DNA of 64,000 bases from Nocardia donostiensis (GCF_002081715.1 NZ_MUKP01000009.1:62001-126000); one strand, 5' to 3'; counted from the first letter of the stretch, positions 54,101-61,027 are shown. Made by a program: numbers and translations. The notes: a model not told the origin generated them from the letters alone.

Positions 54101-54562
54101 GACGACAAGATGCTGGAGTACCCGCATCTGGTGTGGCCGCGCGAACCGCTGCGGTTCGGTGAGCGGTTCCCGCTCAAGGCCGGTCTGGTTACCTCGCTCG
54201 GCTTCGGTCATGTGTCCGGGCTGCTTGCTGTGGTGCATCCGGAGGCGTTCGTTCAGGCCATCGACCCGCAGCGGCGGGCTGAATACCAGCGCAGGGCCGA
54301 GGAGCGCAGGCTCGCCGGACGGCAGCGGTTCACCGAGGCGATGTGCGGTGGCAGCGCGCTCTACGAGCGTCCGGCCGACCGGCGTCTGGGTGCCGACGGC
54401 ACCCCGTCCGCGCAGATCCGTCAGCTCGAGGCCGATATGCTGCTGTCCGATGATGCCCGGCTGGGCACCGACGGCGCCTACCGGGCGAACGGATGGGGTT
54501 GCGGCACCGGGTCATCGCATGAAGGAGCTGGTTCTGCTGCCGACGTGCCGAGTCAGTCGTAG
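45188..54562 (+). CDS. fas: Type I fatty acid synthase (FAS-I)
   Basis: A 3,124-residue multifunctional enzyme that builds C16-C26 acyl-CoAs, which feed membrane lipid and mycolic acid synthesis. Domains in order: acetyltransferase (GHSQG, about 163), enoyl reductase (LAGMTPTTVDAKIVAAAANA, about 437; GGRAGGHHSWED, about 583), dehydratase (GDHNPIHT, about 1257), malonyl/palmitoyl transferase (GHSVGEY, about 1466), acyl carrier region (GVSSRRNQLLVDLGSE, about 1837), ketoreductase (ITGASKGSIAAS, about 2147) and ketosynthase (Cys2747 in AACATAAVS; SKHDTST; LTGHAKGGAA). TTG 45188 gives the family start MTIN and follows AGAAGGAAG. It is closely similar to mycobacterial Fas and appears complete. acpS follows after 11 bp. 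Confidence 0.97.
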   Translation: MTINESTAAGAGYRVNVGSATGRSTAGESRSPLLDRLRAGTPYALAFGGQGARWLGELEEIGRDAALEPELTALVNEAASLLQPVAEQLLMVRPVGFDPVAWMLEDELADEDAPESSAAPAEQVLRSAAVSMPGVMLTQLAALRALRLQGLDPAEFAPVAVIGHSQGKLAAAAVEAGGQRDAELLAIAQLVGAAGSLVARRRGLMPVGDRSPMVAVSNVDPEQLRAILAEVSEGVDPAAAAVLSIRNGRRRAVLSGPPAQLQRVRQRCEQIHDEQARDRDAKVRGGAVFAPVFEDIDVEVAFHHPALASTVELVAGWAAQCGLDTELAERLAKEILVDPIDWVTTVDGVVGAGAEWILDLGPGDLLSRVTAGSLKGSGVGIVAAATRAGQRSLLTPGAAPEVALPWSAFAPRPVRLPNGRIVVETAFTRLTGRSPILLAGMTPTTVDAKIVAAAANAGHWAELAGGGQVTEQIFADRVEELKKLLHPGRQVQFNSLFLDPYLWKLQLGGKRLVQRARAAGAPFDGVNVTAGIPELEEAVALVEELVEVGISYVVFKPGTVAQIRAVLRIADEIPHYPVIMHIEGGRAGGHHSWEDLDDLLLATYAELRNRRNIVVCVGGGIGTPERATEYLTGAWSQPHGYPAMPLDGVLVGTAAMATLEATTAPEVKQLLVDTPGTPDWVGAGTASGGMASGRSQLGADIHEIDNAASRTGRLLDEVAGDADAVAQRREEIIAALNATAKPYFGDLGSMTYREWLERYVELAVGLDRRKDFDCGSDIGDAIADATRSVWLDITWRDRFAEMLRRAESRLNPADRGDIPTLFDDSDLENPVAALCTLREQYPAAETTLLHPADVPFFVSLCKTPGKPVNFVPVVDADVRRWWRSDSLWQAHDPRYSADQVCVIPGTVSVAGITRVDEPVGELLDRFEQDTAYSLVRAGAVPAAVDARRVAAVTSGPVDVVLAAPDITWSGRTTVNPVHRLGDLAEWTVDSNGAVHPPTGATLTETSGPESEHSYVELTVPLYAGKVVQIRITVPVSVYNGGSPVVTESDADTAMSALLAVAAGQSLPEVKGKVAHVNLAWTPDLIADHAGVTGSGLPANLSTLGRTVPDVLVGACWPAVFAVLGATRTGSGVSVIEGMLDLVHLDHQIELLRELPDATSILVVRAEAGEVLDTDLGRVVEVRVSVGEMRDQGLDVVPLAALTERFAIRGRTGPGELTDPPRAAGTVSANATETPRRRRRDATVVAPRTMAAFAAVSGDHNPIHTSESAAKLAGLGSPIVHGMWLSAAAQHTVSAVDTSSSVPARTLTAWTTRFLGMVRPGAEIDVRVERIAVDAGSEIVEVSCRAGGDLVMTATGRTAAPKTVYAFPGQGIQRKGMGLDARTRSKAAKQIWDRADKHTRAALGFSILAVVRDNPTYLKARGVEHRHPDGVLHLTQFTQVAMATLGVAQIAELREAGAFVEGALLAGHSVGEYNALAAVAGVLPLEAVLEVVFQRGSAMHELVPRDEKGRSNYRMAAIRPSQIGLPDDQVIGFVGSVAEQTGEFLEVVNLNLRGSQYAIAGTVAGLEALEAEIERRRAEFGGKRAFILVPGIDVPFHSTVLREGVPEFRHKLEQLLPQDLHPEILVGRYIPNLVPKPFSLEREFIAEIADLVPSEPLAAVLADFDSWAQRPAELCRVVLIELLAWQFASPVRWIETQDLLFTDAANGGLGVERFVEVGLGATPTVANLASQTLKLPDFGTATVEVLNIEREAAVVYATDTDPAPADEPVDEPTETAAAAAAPVAAPVAAPAPAATGGPRPDDIVFSAADATRVLIALWTKLRIDQIGPVDTIEGLCDGVSSRRNQLLVDLGSELSLGAIDGAADADMGALSATVERLARTYKPFGSVLSDAINDHLRKVFGPSGKRPAAIAERVKKVWELGDGWASHVTAEVSLGTREGASVRGGDLGGLVSGLLNDAASVDAAIDAAVQAVAARRGVSVSLPSAGGGGGATVDAAALGEFTEQITGRDGVLASAARLVLEQLGLNDRVSAPEATDDSLVDLVSAELGSDWPRLVAPAFDARKAVLIDDRWATAREDLARLWLADDAATAELPVTGFLGAGEAVAAQAEWWRTRAMHEARSVLAGHYGRIVEAARCTEEPGLWSADVAVITGASKGSIAASVTARLLGGGATVVVTTSSLNDQRLRFYRELYRDNARHGAALWVVPANMASYADIDALVEWVGTEQVDNAGGAKIKTKDALTPTLLLPFAAPRVSGDLADAGARAEMEMRVLLWSVERLIAGLSKLGGDHDVDAKLHVVLPGSPNRGLFGGDGAYGEAKAALDAVVAKWRAEKSWSTRVTLVHALIGWVRGTGLMGRNDPIVAAVEEAGVQTWSTDEMAEELLKWCTSRARSVTESGPQQIDLTGGLAGAKLDLVALSRQAQEDAANTEQADEQAAAGAMIPALPAPPTLTSALPIPEWGDVSADPADMVVIVGAGELGPYGSARTRFDMEVDDELSAAGVLELAWTTGLVQWENDPKPGWYDTETGEYVPESELADKYHDTVVERCGVRRYGDDGAMVDNTAPLMTSVFLDQDLSFTVGGEAEARAFHAADPEHTVITPVGDSGDWTVTRKAGTEIRVPRRAKLSRTVGGQIPTGWDPTVWGISPDMANSVDRVALWNIVCTVDAFISSGFSPAELMRWVHPSLVANTQGTGMGGMTAMRSLYIDSLLGEPRANDILQEALPNVVAAHVVQSYIGSYGAMVHPVAACATAAVSVEEGVDKIRVGKAELVVAGGFDDLGIEGIVGFGDMSATADSAAMSAKGISDRYFSRANDRRRGGFVESQGGGTVLLARGDIALELGLPVLGVVAWAQSFGDGVHTSIPAPGLGALGAGRGGRESRFAAELRKLGVGPDDIAVVSKHDTSTAANDPNESELHERLATAIGRSAGAPLFVISQKALTGHAKGGAAAFQLIGLCQVLEQGVVPPNRSLDCVDDKMLEYPHLVWPREPLRFGERFPLKAGLVTSLGFGHVSGLLAVVHPEAFVQAIDPQRRAEYQRRAEERRLAGRQRFTEAMCGGSALYERPADRRLGADGTPSAQIRQLEADMLLSDDARLGTDGAYRANGWGCGTGSSHEGAGSAADVPSQS

Positions 54563-54573
54563 GCTGCCTGCCT

Positions 54574-55014
54574 GTGACCATCCTCGGTATCGGCTTGGAC
54601 TTGGTGACCGTCTCCGAGTTCGCCGAACAAATGCAACGTGCCGGAACCACCATGCTCCGGGAGAGTTTCACCGCCGGTGAGCGGCGGTACTGCCAGAGCA
54701 AGGGAACCGACCCGGCGCGCAGCTACGCGGCGCGGTGGGCGGCCAAGGAGGCGGTGCTCAAAGCCTGGGCATCGTCTCGGTTCGCCCGCCGCCCGCAGAT
54801 CGGCGACAACCCGTATCCGTTGATCGAAGTGGTCAACGATGCGTGGGGCAGGCCGAGTATCAAATTGCACGGCCTGGCCGCCGAATTCCTGCCGCGGGTG
54901 CGGGTTCATCTGTCGCTCACCCACGATGGCGATACCGCCGCGGCGATGGTGGTGTTGGAGGACCCGGGTGAACTGGCTGATTTGATCGAGGGGCGGGCAC
55001 CGGAAGGAGCATGA
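54574..55014 (+). CDS. acpS: Holo-[acyl-carrier-protein] synthase AcpS
   Basis: A 146-residue phosphopantetheinyl transferase that loads the 4'-phosphopantetheine arm from CoA onto the carrier domain of FAS-I and other ACPs. Family motifs are LGIGLDLVTVSEFAEQM near the N-terminus, with the metal-binding Asp, and RWAAKEAVLKAWA near residue 55, with the second acidic ligand. HLSLTHDGDTAAAMVVLE closes the fold. The GTG start lies 11 bp after the fas stop, so the pair forms the fas-acpS operon known from mycobacteria. An 11-bp hairpin (55018-55053) follows. Confidence 0.95.
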   Translation: MTILGIGLDLVTVSEFAEQMQRAGTTMLRESFTAGERRYCQSKGTDPARSYAARWAAKEAVLKAWASSRFARRPQIGDNPYPLIEVVNDAWGRPSIKLHGLAAEFLPRVRVHLSLTHDGDTAAAMVVLEDPGELADLIEGRAPEGA

Positions 55015-55017
55015 GCA

Positions 55018-55053
55018 AACGGCACAGCTGCGATCCCTGGCGGCTGTGCCGTT
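55018..55053 (+). terminator. Terminator of the fas-acpS operon
   Basis: AACGGCACAGC (55018-55028) pairs with GCTGTGCCGTT (55043-55053), perfect 11-bp arms with a 14-nt loop, right after the acpS stop. It separates the operon from the convergent tetR gene. Confidence 0.75.
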
Positions 55054-55103
55054 CCTCGTTTCTGCCGTGCAATACCTTTCGGCTATAACGACAGCGGGGG
55101 AGT

Positions 55104-55802
55104 TCACCCCTGACTGGCGGTGCGGGATTCCTTCTCGGCGACCAGCAGATACGCGACCATGAGCCGTTTGAGCTCGGCGACGGCGTCGCTGTGGCTCTGT
55201 TCGTCCTGCACCGAGAAATTCAGCATCGAGTACACGACGTGCACCAGCACTTCGGCCATCATGGTGCGGCGTTCGCGAGGAGTGCGCGGGGTCAGTGGGC
55301 GCAGCATCTGCGAGACGACCTCGGCGAATTCCTTTTCGTGGATGGCGCCGGTGGCCCGCGTCGACGGAGTGGACTGCATCGCCAGCCAGACCTCGCGCCG
55401 CGACGGGTCGGTCATCCACAGGCTGGCCAGATGGTCGACGAACTGGTTCATGTGCCGCAACCAGTCCAGTGACGGGATCTCACCGTGGAAGTCGGCCAAC
55501 TCCTGGGAAACCGCTACCAGGTCTTGCCGATTCAACTCGCACACGATGACGTACTTGTTGGCGAAGAACTGATAGAGAGTGCCGATCGGTACCTCGGCCC
55601 GCGCGGCGACCTCTTCGCAGGTGAACGATTCGAAACCCACTTCGACCAGCAGTTCTCTGGAAGCCTGCAGTAACGCATCGAACTTGCGTTTGCTGCGTGC
55701 CTGCGTCGGCCGACGCCTCGGCATGAGCTCCTGTGGGTCGTCCTGCAGCTCCAACGCAGGGTCCGGGCGTCGTTTCACCCTGGCCTCCGTGCGTACTTCC
55801 AC
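55104..55802 (-). CDS. TetR family transcriptional regulator
   Basis: A 232-residue regulator. A 40-residue polar N-terminal extension precedes the HTH (ALLQASRELLVEVGFESFTCEEVAARAEVPIGTLYQFFANKYVIVCEL). The ligand domain (about 95-220) has no obvious similarity to FasR, whose mycobacterial gene lies elsewhere. GTG 55802 is the longest start; ATG at MPRRRPTQARSKR (about 26 codons in) is plausible. It is convergent with acpS and divergent from the ASKHA-like gene across 246 bp, so a role in regulating that gene is possible. Confidence 0.88.
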   Translation of the reverse strand: MEVRTEARVKRRPDPALELQDDPQELMPRRRPTQARSKRKFDALLQASRELLVEVGFESFTCEEVAARAEVPIGTLYQFFANKYVIVCELNRQDLVAVSQELADFHGEIPSLDWLRHMNQFVDHLASLWMTDPSRREVWLAMQSTPSTRATGAIHEKEFAEVVSQMLRPLTPRTPRERRTMMAEVLVHVVYSMLNFSVQDEQSHSDAVAELKRLMVAYLLVAEKESRTASQG

Positions 55803-56048
55803 ACACCCAGGCTAGCGGTACCGCGTTCGCTAGGACACATCAGCGTTGTGCACGATCAACCCCTCTGTCACGAATCACCACCCATCCACGAACGTTGTGG
55901 TGTAGAACACATAACGAGGACGCTCGAGAAAAGAGGCGTCCGGAGCAGGGGAATGTAGCGCGCTGGCAGGGATTTCGCTGCGGCGCCGAACGAAGCGCCC
56001 GTTTTCGGGCAATTCATGAGCCGGTATCGGCACAGGGAGGCGTGATCT

Positions 56049-57392
56049 GTGGTAGCTCAGTCGGAGGCAACTCGTTCTGTCATCACCCTTGGTGTCTCCA
56101 CCGAACGCGGTGCCGTCCACGCGGTGGCGTTGGACGATAGCAGCGTGAAATTGTCCGATCGGGTGCTGCTGCACCGGGTCGTCTGCATTCACGGCGACAG
56201 CAAGGCCGAGTTGGCGGCGGCAGTGGCGCGGGTCATGGACGAGGTGGCCGATGAAATCGGTTCCCCGGACCAGATCGCGGGCGCTGCCGTCGCCTACCGT
56301 GATACCGCTGAGCGGCGCGGTATCGTCACCCGGCTCGCTGCCGGGCCGTGGCACAGCGCGTCGCTGGTGTCGACGAAATCGGCGCATCTGAGCGTCGCCG
56401 GGGCGATGACCTGGCTGAACGAATTCGATCACCTGCTCATCTGCGAGGTCGTGCCCGGCTATCAGGCGTTCACTCTGGTCGACGCGGCGCGCAGCCGGGT
56501 GCTTGCGGCGACCGGGCAGCCCGCCGCGGTGCCCACCATGGCTGCGATGAGCGCGGCGGTGGCGGCCGCGCGTGATCAGCTCGACGCCGCGGAGGTGCGG
56601 CCGGACGCGGTTGTGCTGATCGGTTCCGGCGCCGACCAGCCTGCGGTGATGGGTGCGGTCAGTGGTTTCGGCGCACCCGTTATCCCATGCCGGATCGCTG
56701 GGTCCGCGCCCGCGGTCGGGGCGGCGCTGTTTGCGATGGCCGATCTGGAGGATGTGGCGGTTCCCGCGGAACCCGAGCGGTCGGGCCGTGGGTCGGTGGT
56801 GTGGGTCACCGCGGCCGGTGTGCTCGCGGGCGGGATGACCGGCAGCGGGGTGTATGTGCTTGCAGACGGGCAGCCGCAGGCCGATTCGCTGGCCGCCGAC
56901 CCCGCCACGACCGCTGCCTCGCGGACGCTGGAGCACACCGGGTGGCAGAACGGCGAGAACCCCGAGGCCGCAGATACGTCCGCACCACTGCGGTTCGAGC
57001 CCGATCCGGCGACCACGATCCCGGAAACCGTGAGCCTGTATCCGTCGCGGGATCCGCAGCACACCGGCCCGCAGTGGGCCTTCCCGGCGAATCCCGGCCT
57101 GCCGCTGCTGGCCGCGGATCCCGAAACCCGCGATACCGCAGGAGGTTCGACGCAGACCTCGGTTATTCCCGCGCCTGCGGTGAAACTCGAAGCGCCGAAC
57201 GGCCTGCTGTTCCCGGGGGAGGAACCGCCGCCGCCCGCGTTCACCCCGGAATCGTACGCCTGGTGGGATAAGCATCTCCGGCTGCTGGTGCAGTGGGCGG
57301 CCCAGCAGGTGCTGCCCGAGGCCGAGCAACCTGAGGTCGAGACACTCGAGGTCGAGTTGTCCGAGGCCGAGTCGCCCGAGATCGAGAGCTGA
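56049..57392 (+). CDS. Conserved actinobacterial protein, ASKHA-like N-terminal half
   Basis: A 447-residue protein. Residues 8-240 read like a degenerate actin/hexokinase-type nucleotide-binding fold: ITLGVSTERGAVHAVALDDSS, HLLICEVVPGYQAFTLVDAA, AVVLIGSGADQPAVMGAV and SAPAVGAALFAMADL. A hydrophobic segment at about 255-275 (SVVWVTAAGVLAGGMTGSGVYVL) may be a single membrane anchor, and the rest is Pro/Glu-rich and probably disordered, ending in repeated VE/SEAE units. GTG 56049 follows GGGAGGCG. The layout matches DUF7159-like proteins of mycobacteria and nocardiae, whose function is unknown. Confidence 0.75.
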   Translation: MVAQSEATRSVITLGVSTERGAVHAVALDDSSVKLSDRVLLHRVVCIHGDSKAELAAAVARVMDEVADEIGSPDQIAGAAVAYRDTAERRGIVTRLAAGPWHSASLVSTKSAHLSVAGAMTWLNEFDHLLICEVVPGYQAFTLVDAARSRVLAATGQPAAVPTMAAMSAAVAAARDQLDAAEVRPDAVVLIGSGADQPAVMGAVSGFGAPVIPCRIAGSAPAVGAALFAMADLEDVAVPAEPERSGRGSVVWVTAAGVLAGGMTGSGVYVLADGQPQADSLAADPATTAASRTLEHTGWQNGENPEAADTSAPLRFEPDPATTIPETVSLYPSRDPQHTGPQWAFPANPGLPLLAADPETRDTAGGSTQTSVIPAPAVKLEAPNGLLFPGEEPPPPAFTPESYAWWDKHLRLLVQWAAQQVLPEAEQPEVETLEVELSEAESPEIES

Positions 57393-57401
57393 CCAGGACC
57401 A

Positions 57402-57428
57402 GGCCCGATGCCCTTCCGGTATCGGGCC
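57402..57428. terminator. Hairpin between convergent genes
   Basis: GGCCCGAT (57402-57409) pairs with ATCGGGCC (57421-57428) around an 11-nt loop. It lies between the ASKHA-like gene and the ABC permease gene, so it can serve both. Confidence 0.6.
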
Positions 57429-57445
57429 CTTCCGGTCCAGGCGTC

Positions 57446-58213
57446 TCAGGTGGTAGTCCGCTTCTGGAACAGCACCTTGGCCGTTGTGTAACCGGCCAGC
57501 GCGATCGCACTCCACCAGGCCACGGCGAGTACGGCACTGTTGTCGATCGGCGTCTGCATCAGCAATCCGCGAATCGTTTCGATCATCGGCGTCACCGGCT
57601 GGTACTCGGCGAACCCGCGCAGCCAGGACGGCAGCGTTTCGGTCGGTACGAAGGCGCTACTCACATACGGCAGGAACATGGCGAATATGGTGAAACCGTT
57701 GGCCGCTTCCGGGGTGCTTGCCAGCAGCCCGACGGCGGCCGCGACCCAGGAGAGCGCCAGCACGAACAGCGCGATCAGACCGGCCGCGGCGAGCCAGCGC
57801 AGCGGATCGGTGGTCGGCCGGAATCCGAGCGCCACCGCGACGCCGACCACCACGGCGGTGGTGGCCAGGTTGCGCAACACGCTTTCGGCGACATGTCCGG
57901 TGAGTACCGCCGACTGGCTGATCGGCATGGTGCGCAGGCGGTCAACGATACCGTCGGTGATATCCACCGATACGGTGACCGCGATGGTCGCCGCGCCGAA
58001 ACCGGCGCACAGCAGGATGATTCCCGGCACGACGTAATCGATATAGGCGCCGCCGACGTCCATGGCCCGTCCGAAGACGTAGACGAACATCAGCAGGATC
58101 ATGATCGGCAGCGCCAGCGTCATGATCACCGCATCAGGGCTGCGCCGGGCGTGTAGCAGGTTGCGGCCGAGCATGGTGGTCGAATCCTGGACGGCGCGGA
58201 TGGTCGAGGTCAT
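57446..58213 (-). CDS. ABC-2 type exporter permease (DrrB-like)
   Basis: A 255-residue membrane protein with six hydrophobic segments, the permease half of a drug or lipid exporter. Family signatures are MLGRNLLHARRSPDAVIMTLALPIMILLMFVYVFG, DITDGIVDRLRTMPISQSAVLTGH and the final loop FVPTETLPSWLRGFAEYQPVTPMIETIRGLL. The ATPase gene lies upstream on the same strand with a 20-bp gap. The remnant at 15.7 kb is the tail of a similar protein. Confidence 0.9.
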   Translation of the reverse strand: MTSTIRAVQDSTTMLGRNLLHARRSPDAVIMTLALPIMILLMFVYVFGRAMDVGGAYIDYVVPGIILLCAGFGAATIAVTVSVDITDGIVDRLRTMPISQSAVLTGHVAESVLRNLATTAVVVGVAVALGFRPTTDPLRWLAAAGLIALFVLALSWVAAAVGLLASTPEAANGFTIFAMFLPYVSSAFVPTETLPSWLRGFAEYQPVTPMIETIRGLLMQTPIDNSAVLAVAWWSAIALAGYTTAKVLFQKRTTT

Positions 58214-58233
58214 ATGTCAGGTCCTTGGTGTGC

Positions 58234-59184
58234 TCAGGCCGGGATCCGGTCGGATGGCCTGCTGGTGAGGGCGAAGAACACATCGTCGAGATCGGGGGTG
58301 TGCACGGTGAGTTGTTCGACGCTGATGTCGCAGTTTTCGAGATGGTCGAGCAGTCGTTTGAGGTCGCCGACGCTGCCGTCGGAGGGCACCTGCAAGGTGA
58401 GTTCACTCGGGTCGGCTTCGCCGCGTCCGGTGGCTAGGGCCGCGGCCTGCATGGCGTACACATCGGCGAACCGCAGCCGGATATGCCCGCCCGGGGTGAG
58501 TTGTTTGAGTTCGGCCGCGGTGCCGTCGGCGACGATGTGCCCGTCGTGCAGTACCGCGATCCGGTCGGCCAGCTGATCGGCTTCCTCCAGGTACTGGGTG
58601 GTGAGGAAGATGGTGATGCCGTCGTCGACCAGTTCCCGGATCACCTGCCACAGTTCGCGGCGGCTGCGTGGGTCCAGTCCGGTGGTCGGCTCGTCGAGGA
58701 ACACGATCCGCGGCTGTCCCATCAGGCTCATCGCCAGGTCGAGGCGGCGGCGCATCCCACCGGAGTAGGTGCGGGCGGGCCGGTCGGCGGCGTCGCCGAG
58801 GTCGAAGCGTTCCAGTAGTTCGGCGGTGCGCTGCCGGACGACCGCTCGGTCCAGGTGCAGCAACCTGCCGATCAATCGGAGGTTCTCCGTCCCGGTGAGC
58901 ACTTTGTCGACGGCGGAGTATTGCCCGGTGACGCCGATGTTGTCGCGCACCCGGTCGGGTTCGGCTGCCAGATCGTGTCCGCCGATACGGATCGTGCCTT
59001 GGTCGGCGGTGGTGGAGGTTGTCAAGATGCGGACCATCGTGGTTTTGCCTGCACCGTTGGGGCCCAGCAGCGAGAACACTGTTCCGGCTGTGATGTCCAG
59101 GTCGATTCCGGCGAGTACCTGCCGGTCGCCGAATGTCTTGGTGAGCCCGTGAATGCTGATGGCGGGGCGGGGAGGGGCGGTCAT
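58234..59184 (-). CDS. ABC exporter ATP-binding protein (DrrA-like)
   Basis: A 316-residue ATPase of the daunorubicin-resistance type. Walker A GPNGAGKTT (about 40), signature YSGGMRRRLDLAM (about 140), Walker B PRIVFLDEPTTGLD (about 158) and the switch His region (LTTQYLEEADQLADRIAVL) are intact. The C-terminal extension (PSDGSVGDLKRLLDHLENCD, TVHTPDLDDVFFALT) is typical of the DrrA C-terminal regulatory domain. ATG 59184 was chosen over longer in-frame starts that run across the operator. It is divergent from tetR at 59286, which almost surely represses it. Confidence 0.93.
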   Translation of the reverse strand: MTAPPRPAISIHGLTKTFGDRQVLAGIDLDITAGTVFSLLGPNGAGKTTMVRILTTSTTADQGTIRIGGHDLAAEPDRVRDNIGVTGQYSAVDKVLTGTENLRLIGRLLHLDRAVVRQRTAELLERFDLGDAADRPARTYSGGMRRRLDLAMSLMGQPRIVFLDEPTTGLDPRSRRELWQVIRELVDDGITIFLTTQYLEEADQLADRIAVLHDGHIVADGTAAELKQLTPGGHIRLRFADVYAMQAAALATGRGEADPSELTLQVPSDGSVGDLKRLLDHLENCDISVEQLTVHTPDLDDVFFALTSRPSDRIPA

Positions 59185-59203
59185 GGTGACTCCGATCCAG
59201 AAA

Positions 59204-59240
59204 CTGTGTATTGCGTAAACATTGTTTAGAGCATACACAG
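59204..59240. promoter_or_regulatory. Nested 37-bp dyad operator between drrAB-like and tetR genes
   Basis: Outer arms CTGTGTAT (59204-59211) and ATACACAG (59233-59240) and inner arms TAAACA (59216-59221) and TGTTTA (59223-59228) share one centre at 59222. The site fills the 101-bp divergent region. Such a site suits a TetR dimer, or two dimers, and may overlap both promoters. Confidence 0.65.
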
Positions 59241-59285
59241 TTATTGGGCCGTGCAAGAGTGTGTTCCGCGAAAGGAGTTGACGAG

Positions 59286-60059
59286 ATGGTGGAATCTGCT
59301 GCTCACGACCAGGCGGGACACGACAAAGATGAGCAGATTGCCGGTGATCGCAGGCTGTCGAAGACGATGGAACTGCTGTGGGGCCTCGTACCCGAGGGCG
59401 GTCGTGGACCACGCCGCGGGATGAGCCTCGAGCAGATCGTCGGTGCCGCCATCGAACTCGTGGACGAAGAAGGGTTCGCCGCGTTATCGATGAGCAAGGT
59501 CGCCCAGCGGCTGGGTTTCACCGCGATGTCGCTGTACCGCTATGTCGACAGCAAAGCGACCCTGATCGCGCTGGCGATGGACCGGGTAATCGGCCAGCCG
59601 CCACAGATCCCCGAAGGCACCCCGTGGCGGGAGGGGCTGGAGCAGTGGGCATGGGCGGAGTACCACGCGCTCCTCGCGCATCCGGGGTGGCTGGAAGTGC
59701 CGTTGAAAACACCGCCGCTCGGACCGGGCAATGTGGCATGGCTGGAATCAGGGCTGGCCATATTGTCGCGGACCGCGGTGCCCGAACCGATCAAAATGCA
59801 ACTGGTGACGAACCTGTCGATCTATGTGATCGGCCGGGCGCGGGCGGTCGGCGAGATCGCTGCGGGAGATCAGGAAGACGCAGGCGACTGGGAGCTGCTC
59901 GGCCAGGTGATCGATCCGCAGCGCCACCCGGCGCTGACCGCCATAGTGCAGGCACAGGCCTTCGAGCAGGACGAACAGTCGTGGGAGCAGTTGTTCTTCG
60001 GTTTCGGGCTCGACCGGCTGCTCGACGGCTACGAGCAGCTGATCACCTCCTACACCTGA
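59286..60059 (+). CDS. TetR family transcriptional regulator of the adjacent ABC exporter
   Basis: A 257-residue regulator. Residues 1-50 are polar; the HTH at about 50-95 (SLEQIVGAAIELVDEEGFAALSMSKVAQRLGFTAMSLYRYVDSKATLIALAMD) is complete, and the C-terminal helical domain (TPWREGLEQWAWAEYHALLAHPGWLEVPL) resembles the TetR_C family of drug-responsive repressors. ATG 59286 follows AAAGGAG. It is divergent from the DrrAB-like exporter with the dyad between them, so exporter substrates are the likely inducers. Its stop abuts the convergent bcp stop with no spacer. Confidence 0.9.
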   Translation: MVESAAHDQAGHDKDEQIAGDRRLSKTMELLWGLVPEGGRGPRRGMSLEQIVGAAIELVDEEGFAALSMSKVAQRLGFTAMSLYRYVDSKATLIALAMDRVIGQPPQIPEGTPWREGLEQWAWAEYHALLAHPGWLEVPLKTPPLGPGNVAWLESGLAILSRTAVPEPIKMQLVTNLSIYVIGRARAVGEIAAGDQEDAGDWELLGQVIDPQRHPALTAIVQAQAFEQDEQSWEQLFFGFGLDRLLDGYEQLITSYT

Positions 60060-60533
60060 CTACACCGACAGGTCGCGGCGCAGCTTCGCCACATGCCCGG
60101 TGGCGCGCACGTTGTACTGGGCCACCTCGATCTTGCCCGCGGCGTCCACCAGAAAAGTGGAGCGGATGACGCCGGTGACCTTCTTGCCGTACATGGTTTT
60201 CTCGCCGAAGGCGCCCCACGCGGTGAGAACGGTTTTGCCGGGGTCCGACAGCAGCGGGAAGTTCAGGTTCTCCGCGTCCCGGAATTTCGCCAGCTTTGCC
60301 GGCTTGTCGGGGGAGATGCCGATGATGTCGAGGCCCGCGTCGTTCAGTTCGGCCAGGTTGTCACGGAAATCGCAGGCCTGTTTGGTGCAGCCGGGGGTGC
60401 TGGCCGCCGGGTAGAAGTAGACGATCACCTTGCGGCCCCGGTAGTCGGCGAGCGAGACCTCGTTGCCGTCGGCGTCGGGCAGGGTGAAATCGGGGGCGGT
60501 GTCTCCCGGGGAAAGTCGGTGGTTGTCGGTCAT
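60060..60533 (-). CDS. bcp: Thioredoxin-dependent thiol peroxidase (Bcp/PrxQ)
   Basis: A 157-residue peroxiredoxin that reduces H2O2 and organic hydroperoxides. The active-site motif PAASTPGCTKQACDFRD places the peroxidatic Cys49 and the resolving Cys54 five residues later, the atypical two-Cys pattern. GDTAPDFTLPDADGNEVSLADYRGRKVIVYFYP and VTGVIRSTFLVDAAGKI are family-typical. ATG 60533 is preferred; the frame is open upstream but without signal. It is convergent with tetR at zero distance and divergent from the DUF3618 gene. Confidence 0.93.
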   Translation of the reverse strand: MTDNHRLSPGDTAPDFTLPDADGNEVSLADYRGRKVIVYFYPAASTPGCTKQACDFRDNLAELNDAGLDIIGISPDKPAKLAKFRDAENLNFPLLSDPGKTVLTAWGAFGEKTMYGKKVTGVIRSTFLVDAAGKIEVAQYNVRATGHVAKLRRDLSV

Positions 60534-60742
60534 GTGAAGAGACGGTACCGGCGCCGCGGCGCGCGGATACACTCGTCCGCGAGCCCTGGACCGGTCCGTG
60601 TACGGCCACGCAGGCCGCACCGGATGCGGTCGCGGCGGCACGTGCGGTCCGGCGCAGACGAGGGGCGCGACCGAGGCCCGCGGAAAGCGGCTAGAGCAGG
60701 ACAGCCCGCGCCCGCGGCAGATCAGATACAGGAGGCTTTCAC

Positions 60743-60964
60743 GTGGCAAGGGACACCGAGCGGATCGAACAGGAGATCGAGGCCGCGCGGGCACGATTGG
60801 CCAGCACGCTGGACGAGATCGCGGTGCGGGCCGACCCGCAGCGGATCGCCGACGACACCAAGCAGCTGGTCGTCGCCAAGGTGAACGAGCCGAAGGTGAA
60901 ATACACCCTGATCGGCGCGGGTGTGCTGGTGGCAGGCCTGGTTCTGGTCAAGCTCTTCCGCTGA
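60743..60964 (+). CDS. DUF3618 family protein
   Basis: A 73-residue protein. An acidic-basic amphipathic helix (TERIEQEIEAARARLASTLDEIAVRADPQRIADDTKQLV) is followed by one membrane helix at the C-terminus (YTLIGAGVLVAGLVLVKLF). Both match the DUF3618 family, a common small actinobacterial membrane protein of unknown role. The GTG start follows AGGAGG-like sequence (ACAGGAGGCTTTCAC). It is monocistronic. Confidence 0.88.
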   Translation: MARDTERIEQEIEAARARLASTLDEIAVRADPQRIADDTKQLVVAKVNEPKVKYTLIGAGVLVAGLVLVKLFR

Positions 60965-60975
60965 CCCGAAAACGA

Positions 60976-61011
60976 GAACACCCGGAGCAGTGCGAACCGC
61001 TCCGGGTGTTC
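60976..61011. terminator. Bidirectional terminator hairpin
   Basis: Perfect 13-bp arms GAACACCCGGAGC (60976-60988) and GCTCCGGGTGTTC (60999-61011) with a 10-nt loop lie between the convergent DUF3618 and excalibur genes. Confidence 0.75.
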
Positions 61012-61027
61012 GTCGTCGAGCACCGTG

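Noticed and set aside
55104..55802. Assigning the TetR gene downstream of acpS as FasR
   Set aside because: Its HTH and N-terminal extension do not resemble mycobacterial FasR, which is not next to fas; proximity alone is weak evidence.
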